Shown piece by piece: positions 28,695 through 36,745 of a DNA stretch of 64,000 nt. Positions within the stretch are counted from its first letter, which is position 1. Every line of letters starts with the position of its first letter. Source of the DNA: Firmicutes bacterium HGW-Firmicutes-7 (lineage in GTDB: Bacteria; Bacillota; Clostridia; Lachnospirales; Vallitaleaceae); contig PGZO01000007.1 in NCBI GenBank assembly GCA_002841375.1, forward strand, positions 1 to 64,000. The letters are read 5' to 3'. A program made the translations under genes and the position numbers. The notes beneath the pieces were generated by a model. The model did not search any database. It was not told the origin of the DNA and saw only the letters and a program-made list of their open reading frames with translations.

Positions 28695-29414
28695 CTAAGC
28701 ATTGAACTTAGGAATAATTCCAATTTCTCTCATTTGATCTAATGCATCAATAATTTCAGGCGCTGATCTAGTACCAATTAATTCTGCCCCTGCCATAATA
28801 AATGCATATGCATTTTGAGGACGTGGGAATTTTACTCCTGCTACTTTTAGTTTTACATCTGTACCTTTTAATGTATCACGCATTACTAGAAATTGATCCA
28901 TGGACGGTCCTTCAAACTGTCCTGACGAAGTTTTTGCATAATCCAATCCCACTTCAGCAATTAGTTTACATGCTGTAGCGATTTCTTCATTCGTTAAGAA
29001 ACATACTTCAAGAATAGCCTTTGTAATTGCACTTCCAGCAGCAGCCTTAAAATCAATTAATTCTTCTTTAACTATGTTGTAACGCTTATCTTTTAGTGCG
29101 CCAACATTGATAACTGTATCAAGCGCTTGGCAACCTGCTTCAAGAGCACGTTCAGCTTCAAAAGCTTTCATTTTAGAAGATGAAGCTCCAAATGGAAAAT
29201 CAATTCCTGTGGCTACAAGAACACTAGAACCGGCTAACTCTTCTTTTACAACAGGTGTCCAGAAGTAGGTTGCACTGTAAAATGCTGCACAATTGTACTT
29301 GACCGCCAGCTTGCAGCCCTCTCTTATGTCCTTCTCTTGAGTGTTTTTAGGTAAAACTGAGTGGTCAAATAACTTGCCTATAGACTTTTTGTCTACTTTC
29401 GATAAATCAATCAT
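28695..29414 (-). CDS. DeoC-type aldolase, copy 3
   Basis: A 239-residue aldolase closely similar to copy 1 (25259-25978) along its whole length. The lysine motifs are LDYAKTSSGQ and LKVAGVKFPRP, and the Asp motif is ALDTVINVGALKDKRY. AGGAGG before the ATG at 29414 fixes the start; an upstream in-frame start lacks a site. It has its own operator-bearing promoter and a leader of about 230 bases. Two near-identical aldolases under one repressor suggest gene dosage or hetero-oligomers. Confidence 0.87.
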   Translation of the reverse strand: MIDLSKVDKKSIGKLFDHSVLPKNTQEKDIREGCKLAVKYNCAAFYSATYFWTPVVKEELAGSSVLVATGIDFPFGASSSKMKAFEAERALEAGCQALDTVINVGALKDKRYNIVKEELIDFKAAAGSAITKAILEVCFLTNEEIATACKLIAEVGLDYAKTSSGQFEGPSMDQFLVMRDTLKGTDVKLKVAGVKFPRPQNAYAFIMAGAELIGTRSAPEIIDALDQMREIGIIPKFNA

Positions 29415-29640
29415 TATAATACCTCCTAGTAAGTCCGTTCCATTGTTTCTATATTCACTATCAAGTAAGCCGCACATTTATTAATCCTGTGAATATAGTT
29501 TGGACAAAAGTGACCGCGTCACGTTATATACCTTAGGACAAGCCTTATCTTGTGAAGCAAAAAGGTTTGATGTCATGTAAGCTGGCGAACTTTCCAACTT
29601 CATAAAAAAAGCACTTTGGCCTTGTGATATACACTTGTAT
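29415..29640 (-). other. Long 5' leader of the DeoC copy 3 transcript
   Basis: About 225 untranslated bases separate the predicted start of transcription from the ATG at 29414, far longer than at the other promoters of this regulon. Short self-complementary stretches occur (for example TGACGCGGTCA on the minus strand near 29510-29520), but I see no known riboswitch and no complete attenuator. Confidence 0.4.
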
Positions 29641-29674
29641 AAACAAGTATATAGTATGCCGCATGCTTTGTCAA
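29628..29674 (-). promoter_or_regulatory. Promoter and GntR-type operator for DeoC copy 3
   Basis: On the minus strand TTGACA (29669-29674), a 17-base spacer and TATACT (29646-29651), a near-consensus promoter. The operator lies on and below the -10: ACTTGTATAAACAAGT on the plus strand (29633-29648) is a perfect palindrome with 6-bp arms. Confidence 0.78.
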
Positions 29675-29850
29675 TATGGTTGCTTTAATTATAGGAAAAT
29701 TTTTGAACTGAACGAAGAGAGAGGGACTGAAGCTGGAAGGACATCACCCTAATGAAATAATACAGTCTTTCTAATACATATATTTCTTCCTACACTTTGG
29801 CTTGCCTTTTCTTGGGGTTTCTTCATCTCCTCTCATCTCGTTCCAATCAA

Positions 29851-29875
29851 AAAGCACCCCATCAAGGGATGCTTT
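29851..29875 (-). terminator. Displaced tRNA-Ser terminator
   Basis: AAAGCA-CCC pairs with GGG-TGCTTT (one mismatch) and a T-run follows on the minus strand. It lies directly beyond the partial tRNA-Ser copy. This is what the original terminator of the tRNA gene should look like after an element inserted into the tRNA 3' end. Confidence 0.7.
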
Positions 29876-29878
29876 GAC

Positions 29879-29941
29879 TTTTAGCGGAGAGATGGGGATT
29901 TGAACCCCAGGTGGGCTATAAACCCACAACAGTTTTCGAGA
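29879..29941. repeat. Distal attachment-site repeat: 63-bp 3' part of tRNA-Ser
   Basis: Identical over 63 bases to 43074-43136. It contains the tRNA 3' end, T arm, variable arm and anticodon arm down to the anticodon loop, then diverges into non-tRNA sequence. It marks the far boundary of the integrated element. Confidence 0.92.
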
Positions 29942-30085
29942 TTTATACTTGGTGTTTTGGTTGGTTTTGTTTTGTTGTGATAAGCTTACTTTTATGGGAT
30001 TTATTCACCATCTAATTAGATCTGATCGAGTTTATATAATTATAAAACGCATCGTAGATGATTTGGTGAAGCCTCAACAAAGTTC

Positions 30086-31231
30086 TCAATTGTTAGAACT
30101 TATGAGTTCTGCAATTTTTTTGAATCCAGACTCTGAACTCAATCCCATGAACTTACCTCCAATTATCCAATCTTCTGCATTAGTGGTTGAATTCTTCAAA
30201 ATATGTCTAATTTTATCTAAAGATGCATCGATATCATAATGATTATTTTCTAGACAATCCTTAAGCATTATATGCAGTGATTTTACACCCATAGTTTTTT
30301 GAATATAATAAGTTTCATCAAAAAACGTTATATAATCTTCATAGTTATAGAAATAAACTTCCTTTTTAAAACATTCAATCCACTTTTCTCTAACAAGCTC
30401 CCAAAACGGAACTATAATATCATATGTTACAACATCTGATATATCATCAATATACATTATTTTATCATTGAATGAATCTGGCAATGTATTTTTATTGACT
30501 CTCATAGTATTTAAGCATATTGTATTTATTGATTCATAAAAACTTTTAAACCCCACAATACCAGGTGATTTAGGAGAATTTACATCTAGTTTAATTCCGT
30601 TACGCCATACATTCTCACTTTTAGAATATTCATTTAGTTTATAAGCTACTCTAATAGCAATATGCTCATCAATATTAATATCTGGTGATTCTTCTAATAA
30701 ATCATAGTTATAAGTTGCGAGAATTGTAAGATCCATTTTCAAAGGTTTCGCTTTAGTATTTATATCACTAAAAGCTTTCACCTCAATTCTTCTCTTTCCT
30801 TCCTCAACAATAAGTATAATAACATTCAATTGATAATGTAATAACGTATCATCGTCTATAGCTGCTAGTTCAAAACCTTTTAATCTGTGCTGACCATCGA
30901 TTATTCTAAATATTTTATTATCTTCATTAATATCCAACTCATAAACATCGTCCTTAATTGCAATTATCTTTAATTTGTTTAAATCTGATCTGTTAATACC
31001 TAGCACAATAGATGTTGGTGATACTAAATTCCCAATGTCAGTTCGATTTCTTCTCATAATGCTATTTTTTATTTTTTTGTAATGTATTTCATTTAACTCC
31101 CTTTGATAACCATACTTATTCTCTTTAGAATATATTAAAGCTTCCGAAATGGCATTAACAGTTTTAAATGATAGCACGGTTGTAAAAAAATCATTTTTAT
31201 CTTGTTTATATTTTATGGCATAGTACTTCAT
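30086..31231 (-). CDS. DGQHR-domain protein (DndB-like)
   Basis: A 381-residue protein with the motif RIIDGQHRLKGF at about residues 109-120 and a following FSDINTKAKPL segment, both typical of the DGQHR/DndB superfamily. DndB regulates DNA phosphorothioation, and other DGQHR proteins occur in defence islands. AGGAGG lies before the ATG at 31231. It overlaps the end of the RelA/SpoT-fold gene by 26 bases, so the two are coupled. No dnd sulfur-modification genes are present here, so it does not serve a Dnd system encoded in this window. The role is therefore open. Confidence 0.85.
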   Translation of the reverse strand: MKYYAIKYKQDKNDFFTTVLSFKTVNAISEALIYSKENKYGYQRELNEIHYKKIKNSIMRRNRTDIGNLVSPTSIVLGINRSDLNKLKIIAIKDDVYELDINEDNKIFRIIDGQHRLKGFELAAIDDDTLLHYQLNVIILIVEEGKRRIEVKAFSDINTKAKPLKMDLTILATYNYDLLEESPDINIDEHIAIRVAYKLNEYSKSENVWRNGIKLDVNSPKSPGIVGFKSFYESINTICLNTMRVNKNTLPDSFNDKIMYIDDISDVVTYDIIVPFWELVREKWIECFKKEVYFYNYEDYITFFDETYYIQKTMGVKSLHIMLKDCLENNHYDIDASLDKIRHILKNSTTNAEDWIIGGKFMGLSSESGFKKIAELISSNN

Positions 31232-32678
31232 AATTGACACCTCCTAACAATTCAATTGCCTTTTTATGTATTTTATTATGGAATTCTTGTTTAGTTACAT
31301 CTTCTTTATTTTTTTTTAAATTCACATTAATAAACTTAATTGTCTCTTCTATTATTACCTTTATGTCATGTTTTAGTATAATATCTATCAAGTTTAAGCT
31401 ATTAGGATTGGTATCAAACACTATTGAAAATATAACTTTGTCCATTAATGTTAGAATGTCCTCCTGCAAAACATCTTCTACCTCAAAGGAAAGTTCTAAC
31501 GTAGGTTGATCATAATGACTCATTATTATATCTCGTGTACTTGAATTGATTAAGTAAAAAAGAGCCATGGTTTGTGGATGCTCAAGTAAGTCAGTTTTTA
31601 TATTTTGATATCGTCCTAGATCAATCATCAAAACGAGATCTTCCGCTACTTCCTCACATAGTATCTCCATGTTCAATAATTCAGAAGCACATTCTAAATT
31701 ATATCTTATTATATATTTAAAAAAGCCACGTATTAGTTCATCGTACTGTTGCTTAACATTATCCTTATTTATCCAATTAAGATAAATATTTTCTAATACA
31801 ATTAACTGAAAACTTTTTTCTTTTATCGATTTATACGTAGTAATCAATTTATCCTCATTACTGGAAACATAATCAATATAATTTTCAATTACATCTACTT
31901 CAGATAGTAATTCTTCTTGTTCAATTATTAAATACTTATAGATACTATATAACTTCATAATATTCTCTTCAATAACTTTAGTGCTTCCAATAAATTCTTT
32001 TGTAAATGAAGCGAATCTTTCATTAACATCTTTACTAAAATTAATTAAATCATAATCTTTATAGAACTCCGTTTTTGCATTTCTAATAGTAAGCATCAAA
32101 TCTTCTGCATTTCGAAGCATATAACCTATATTACTCATTATTTTTTTGTTATTATCTTTTAAATGGTAAAATTCATAATCCTTATAAAACAAGTTGTGTT
32201 CAAGATCACCCCACGCTGAATCTAACTTACTTTTTATTTGCAATTCAAAATTAAATCCTTTAAATACGCCGTTCATTTTATATATTGGAAGCCCATTTTT
32301 CATCGTATCGGGTATTTTACCAGAAAAATCAAGCCCTACTTCGTGATTAACAAGCTCATTTTTTAATAATTTAAAAACTGATTCACAATCATTATATAAA
32401 TTAGTGATTATTTTTATCCCAATAAGATCATTAGTTTCTAAGATAAAATCGTCTATTTCCTTATCTCTTTTCTTTAAATCAATATTCTCCTTTGGAAATG
32501 AGAATATCAAATTCTTATCAATAAGTTTATTATATAAACTCTTTGGACTTTTAACTCTATGTACCACGTCGAAAAAACTTATTTCATCATACACTGAATT
32601 ACTTAATAGTAAATTATACGCTCTTGCGTTATTCTTTAATAGAAAGTTCTTTAACAATATCTTGAGATTTGACTTCAA
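31206..32678 (-). CDS. RelA/SpoT-fold protein (candidate nucleotide pyrophosphokinase or toxin)
   Basis: A 490-residue protein. Residues 38-165 show the RelA/SpoT synthetase fold: HRVKSPKSLYNKLIDKN, DLIGIKIITNLYND, and FELQIKSKLDSAWGDLEH. The segment that in active enzymes reads GYRSYH (guanine-binding Tyr) appears here as NGLPIYK, so catalysis may be altered. About 320 helical residues follow with no domain I can name. The frame opens only at a TTG (32678). A short frame with a good ribosome site (32629-32748) overlaps it, so either translation is coupled or the true start is lost to a frameshift. It overlaps the DGQHR gene. Confidence 0.8.
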   Translation of the reverse strand: MKSNLKILLKNFLLKNNARAYNLLLSNSVYDEISFFDVVHRVKSPKSLYNKLIDKNLIFSFPKENIDLKKRDKEIDDFILETNDLIGIKIITNLYNDCESVFKLLKNELVNHEVGLDFSGKIPDTMKNGLPIYKMNGVFKGFNFELQIKSKLDSAWGDLEHNLFYKDYEFYHLKDNNKKIMSNIGYMLRNAEDLMLTIRNAKTEFYKDYDLINFSKDVNERFASFTKEFIGSTKVIEENIMKLYSIYKYLIIEQEELLSEVDVIENYIDYVSSNEDKLITTYKSIKEKSFQLIVLENIYLNWINKDNVKQQYDELIRGFFKYIIRYNLECASELLNMEILCEEVAEDLVLMIDLGRYQNIKTDLLEHPQTMALFYLINSSTRDIIMSHYDQPTLELSFEVEDVLQEDILTLMDKVIFSIVFDTNPNSLNLIDIILKHDIKVIIEETIKFINVNLKKNKEDVTKQEFHNKIHKKAIELLGGVNYEVLCHKI

Positions 32679-32748
32679 GTGTACGTTCTAAATATTTTTT
32701 ATAATACTTTTCGATTCTTTTTGCCAATTCTACTCTTTGCTTTATCAT
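32629..32748 (-). CDS. 39-residue basic helical ORF overlapping the RelA/SpoT-fold gene
   Basis: AAAGGTG precedes the ATG at 32748. The product is Lys/Glu-rich and helical, beginning MIKQRVELAKRIEKYYKKYL. It ends inside the RelA/SpoT-fold gene, in the other frame, 50 bases past that gene's TTG. Two readings are possible: a small coupled upstream gene, or the true N terminus of the RelA/SpoT-fold protein, with a single-base indel near 32630 in this genome. The second would give a continuous helix leading into NNARAYNLLLSN. Confidence 0.5.
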   Translation of the reverse strand: MIKQRVELAKRIEKYYKKYLERTLEVKSQDIVKELSIKE

Positions 32749-32811
32749 TTATTTCACCTTTCACACACGATGATGCACTTATCAGTATATAAAAATGTTC
32801 GTTTGTATTGA

Positions 32812-34473
32812 TTAACGCTTAGCAATAAGATCAATCCTTCTTTTCCATGTCGGTGCTTCCGAATTACTCTCTGCAAGACAATAAATTAGAAGTTGATATA
32901 CTCTATCAGGAGACACCTCTTTACCCGATAAAAACATCTTTTCATAAAACAATGTAAATTGCTCTAGAGTTAACGGCACTATCTTCAAAGACATTTTTGA
33001 TTCGTCATTTCTATACCAAGATCCAATTCTGAATGTTTCTGCTGTGTTAGTATCTATTTGATTTGCTATAAAGATGCCATAAACTATTTTTCCTAATCGC
33101 TCATAATGATCTACATAGCTAGCAACATGCCTTCTAACAGGCTCGCCTTCAGCAGCTTCTTGTCTAGATGACATTGTTAATGTTACTTCCACAATAAACA
33201 CATAATCTTCAAATTCAAAGATTATATCCGGTCCACCCCCAGGTGCTGTATTTATTGGTTTGAAGTTTTCATCAATTCTAAATCTCCGTGCTTCCCAAGG
33301 TTTATTTACCAATGAATTGATTGAAAGAAAGGCTCTCCAAATAATCCATTCTAGATAAGCCGGAGCTTCTCCTCCTGGTATCATGGAGCCTTTTTGTCTT
33401 GGGTTTTGTAATGCATTCATATATGCAACAATATCCTTATATTCATCAAACTGTCTCTTTGCATACATCAATTCGTATTGTCTAAATAATTCATCCTCTA
33501 ATTCCAACCTTAGTCTTGATAACTCTATAACAGAATCAACGTCTACACCATCAGAACTTGTATCTACATCAAAACTTTTTAGTAGTTCTTGTAATTGTCT
33601 TATCTCTTCCAATGCAATTATGGAGTTGTCAGTAGGTAATGCACTTCCCTCCCAGAACACACTTGGATAAGCCTCATCACTAAGAGGTATAAATTTAGTT
33701 GATAATATTGCATCAACCAATTTTTTCTTATGATCAGCAATTCTTAATCTTCTACTGTTTTCAACAAATAATCCTGTTAACTTTAAATATCTGAAATTAG
33801 TATCTGCATAATCTTTTAAAGTAGATGCAGCTTGATTTACACAATAACTTGAAACAGCTTCTCTAATTTCATTTTTATACTTCTCTTTGTTTTCAGATAT
33901 TCCAATATTCTTTCTATAGTCTTCTATTAATTTGATTGTTTCATCAATGTGTTGTTGTCCAGTTCGTTGTACATATGTAGCCATTTCATCAATGCTTATA
34001 ACAGGTTCCAATCCAGATTCTTCTAGCTTCTTTAAGACCTGTAAAACTACTCTAAGTGGATTAAAGATCTGTTCACTAGAAAATGATTCTATAACAGAAG
34101 GTACTTGCTGTGCTAACAAAGATCTCAAAAAGCACTCATTTTCTTGTGCTAATGAATTTGATTTTATTAACCTTTGTCCGTTCGCTGTTATCTTAAATGG
34201 TTCATCTGACTCTCTATGCTTAATAAAACCCAGCTGCATCAATGCTGCTCTCCATTTTCTACCCATGTCACTTACATCTGCATCCTGATCATCATCAAGT
34301 CTTTTTATATAAACCGTTAAACTATTATGCAGTAGAATAGCTAGCTTTGTTTCATTTTCTTTTCCAGTTAGATTGCCATGCAAGTCAGATTGTTGATAAA
34401 TATTGAGACCTTCCTTTAATCTTCTTGGATTTCTTAATGTTGTGTTCCCGATATACCATGCTTTATTTAACAA
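32812..34473 (-). CDS. AlwI-family type II restriction endonuclease
   Basis: A 553-residue protein. It begins with the family opening NKAWYIGNTTLRNPRRLKEG. Near residues 415-450 it has a PD-(D/E)XK-type core: GGGPDIIFEF, then VFIVEVTLTMSSRQE, then a VRRHVASY segment. These fit AlwI-like enzymes, which recognise GGATC and cut to one side; the actual site here is untested. A TTG at 34473 with GGGGGGAG just upstream is the likely start; the ATG at 34488 has no site and lies upstream of that purine run. It follows the methyltransferase gene closely, forming a standard restriction-modification pair. Confidence 0.87.
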   Translation of the reverse strand: MLNKAWYIGNTTLRNPRRLKEGLNIYQQSDLHGNLTGKENETKLAILLHNSLTVYIKRLDDDQDADVSDMGRKWRAALMQLGFIKHRESDEPFKITANGQRLIKSNSLAQENECFLRSLLAQQVPSVIESFSSEQIFNPLRVVLQVLKKLEESGLEPVISIDEMATYVQRTGQQHIDETIKLIEDYRKNIGISENKEKYKNEIREAVSSYCVNQAASTLKDYADTNFRYLKLTGLFVENSRRLRIADHKKKLVDAILSTKFIPLSDEAYPSVFWEGSALPTDNSIIALEEIRQLQELLKSFDVDTSSDGVDVDSVIELSRLRLELEDELFRQYELMYAKRQFDEYKDIVAYMNALQNPRQKGSMIPGGEAPAYLEWIIWRAFLSINSLVNKPWEARRFRIDENFKPINTAPGGGPDIIFEFEDYVFIVEVTLTMSSRQEAAEGEPVRRHVASYVDHYERLGKIVYGIFIANQIDTNTAETFRIGSWYRNDESKMSLKIVPLTLEQFTLFYEKMFLSGKEVSPDRVYQLLIYCLAESNSEAPTWKRRIDLIAKR

Positions 34474-34494
34474 ATTGTCTCCCCCCATTCTCGT

Positions 34495-36399
34495 TTAATA
34501 ACCTAAAAAGAGATACTCCTCAACATCATTTCTATTATCGCCAACTTTATTTCCTTGGTTACCAAACGAGTATTTATAATTAATTGAGATCACATCTACA
34601 TTCTTTTTATAATTCGATAACATATCCAATATTTCATTTTTCTCAGGTTTAGAATTAGACGAATATGATATCATTAAGATACTATCTTTATGAATTCTAA
34701 ACAACTTATCAAAAGCATCATTAGCCCCAATTTCAGAACTAAATGGTGTTGGAAAGTTTTTTATTTTTTTTGTTTTAGTGCTTTCCTGTACCTCAACATC
34801 TTTCCAGTCTCTTGCTAAGCCTTCTAAAAAATGGTATCTTCTTACATACTCATTATCTGATAAGGGTGAGTAATATGGTGGATCCATATAAACTAAATCC
34901 GCCTTTCCTCTATAAGTCATAGCATCACCATTTCGGGATTTATTGGTCTTTCCATTATCAAAAACAGCCGCATTTATCTGCTGAACAGCATTTAGAAACT
35001 GTTCTTGCAGCGTTATTTGCAGATCTTTTCTCCCATCATCATATCTAAAGCCAGTGTATGTAAATATACCTCGAGGTCTTTTCTTTAAACAAGCCCTAGT
35101 TAATGCAGCCATTGCAAGAGATCTCTTTATTCTACCCTTCATCTTTTTAATATTGTTACGGACGATATCTATAAAATAATTATCTTCTGAATTAAAGTAC
35201 AACTCAGCAAATGTATTACTCACGAAATAATCAATTCCCTCTGAAGGTGTTATTAAGAATTTGACATCAGCTTCGCTTAATAACGTATTGTTGTTTTCTA
35301 CCAAAGCTGTTGTTGTATTAGCACAATAATTCATATAATCATTACTTTTCACTTCTTTACCCATTGATTTTAGCATATATGAGACAATACCACTTCCCGA
35401 GAACAAATCTACTGCACTATCAAAGTGGAACATTGAAGCCTCTGTCCATATTTGTTGTATCAACTTTTGTTTGCTACCCATAAACCTAGTGCTAGGATAT
35501 TTCTCGACCTGTTTACTTATCACCATGGATTCTTTCACCATCATGACTTTTCTTTTTTGAATAGCTTTTACCAAAACATCTTGTCCAGTTCTTTTGCTCG
35601 CATCTGAATTAACAAATCTCTTGGTATTGTACAGACTTATATCATATTTGTCATACAGTCTATGTACCATAGGGTGATTAGAATTAGTTAATAAAACATT
35701 ACAACCTAAATCATATAATCTATGTACTTCATTAGCTAGCTCTATTTGATCTTCTTCATAGAACTGTTCCTTTGTATATCGCTTAAAGTCAGCATACTTA
35801 TCAATCGGTAAGTATGGAGGATCCAGAAATATAAAATCGCCTTTTTGTGCATGATTCGATAGTATACCTTTATAATCACCTTCAGCAATAGTCGTGTTCT
35901 TCAGCAATTGAGATGCGCTTCTTAAATTGTTTTCATCACATATATTAGGATTTGTATATCTGCCAAATGGTACATTAAACTCACCCTTTTTGTTTACCCT
36001 ATATAGTCCATTAAAACATGTCTTATTTAAATAAAGCATTCTCGCTGCTCTTTGAATAAGTGATAAGCTGTCAACATCTAAACCTCTAATCCAATAATAA
36101 AATTCTTCATTATTCTGATATTTTTTTAGCTCTTCAATAACTTCTTCAACGTTACTTGAAATCATTTTATACATATTGATCAGTTCAGGATTCGAATCTG
36201 AAATAACAGAATCTTTATGTTGTAATTCAAAGAAGAGCGCCCCCCCACCAATAAAGGGTTCAATATATTTATTAAAAGTCTTAGGCATTTCAGATAACAG
36301 TATACCCATCATCTGCGATTTTCCGCCAACCCATTTTAATATTGGCCTTCCTTTATTAACTTTTATTTCTGTACTTAATTCATTTATTATTAGTCCCAT
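34495..36399 (-). CDS. Fused double-domain DNA adenine methyltransferase (D12/Dam class)
   Basis: A 634-residue protein made of two methyltransferases. Domain 1 (about 15-285): SAM motif LKWVGGKSQ, FIGGGALFFEL, and catalytic FLDPPYLP. Domain 2 (about 300-634): RFMGSKQKL, VDLFSGSGIVSYML, and catalytic VYMDPPYYSP. An asymmetric site such as GGATC needs methylation of two different strand sequences, and a fused pair can do both. It is upstream of the AlwI-like enzyme in the same direction, so it can protect the host first. Confidence 0.92.
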   Translation of the reverse strand: MGLIINELSTEIKVNKGRPILKWVGGKSQMMGILLSEMPKTFNKYIEPFIGGGALFFELQHKDSVISDSNPELINMYKMISSNVEEVIEELKKYQNNEEFYYWIRGLDVDSLSLIQRAARMLYLNKTCFNGLYRVNKKGEFNVPFGRYTNPNICDENNLRSASQLLKNTTIAEGDYKGILSNHAQKGDFIFLDPPYLPIDKYADFKRYTKEQFYEEDQIELANEVHRLYDLGCNVLLTNSNHPMVHRLYDKYDISLYNTKRFVNSDASKRTGQDVLVKAIQKRKVMMVKESMVISKQVEKYPSTRFMGSKQKLIQQIWTEASMFHFDSAVDLFSGSGIVSYMLKSMGKEVKSNDYMNYCANTTTALVENNNTLLSEADVKFLITPSEGIDYFVSNTFAELYFNSEDNYFIDIVRNNIKKMKGRIKRSLAMAALTRACLKKRPRGIFTYTGFRYDDGRKDLQITLQEQFLNAVQQINAAVFDNGKTNKSRNGDAMTYRGKADLVYMDPPYYSPLSDNEYVRRYHFLEGLARDWKDVEVQESTKTKKIKNFPTPFSSEIGANDAFDKLFRIHKDSILMISYSSNSKPEKNEILDMLSNYKKNVDVISINYKYSFGNQGNKVGDNRNDVEEYLFLGY

Positions 36400-36745
36400 A
36401 ATATTTACCCTCTCTTAAATCTTAATATACAAATCAGATTTAAAATTATTATACCAGACTAATCAATATAATTAAACACTTTTGAACTTTGTTCTTATAA
36501 TATAGTCTTCTATCTACCTTCAATATGCACAAACTGTCGATTTATAGATTAGTTCTAAATAAATTCAATTATGAAATACCAACCAAAGTTATTATCATCA
36601 CAACTGCTGAAATACATTATTTTACAAAATTGAAAATAAATGTTAGAATTAGTCGAGATATATCAATATTCCACTCATCTAGTGAATACACTTAGAATAT
36701 TTACTTAATTAGCCAAGGGATAAAACCAATACAAAGGAGATATAT
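36400..36745. other. Divergent control region of the restriction island
   Basis: About 345 AT-rich bases between the methyltransferase (-) and the ATPase gene (+). It must hold both promoters. I see no clear operator palindrome, no repeat and no RNA gene. Confidence 0.5.

Noticed and set aside
29879-29941. A second functional tRNA-Ser gene
   Set aside because: Only the 3' part is present; the acceptor 5' strand and D arm are missing.
30086-31231. Part of a Dnd phosphorothioation system
   Set aside because: DGQHR motif alone is not enough; dndA, C, D and E are absent.
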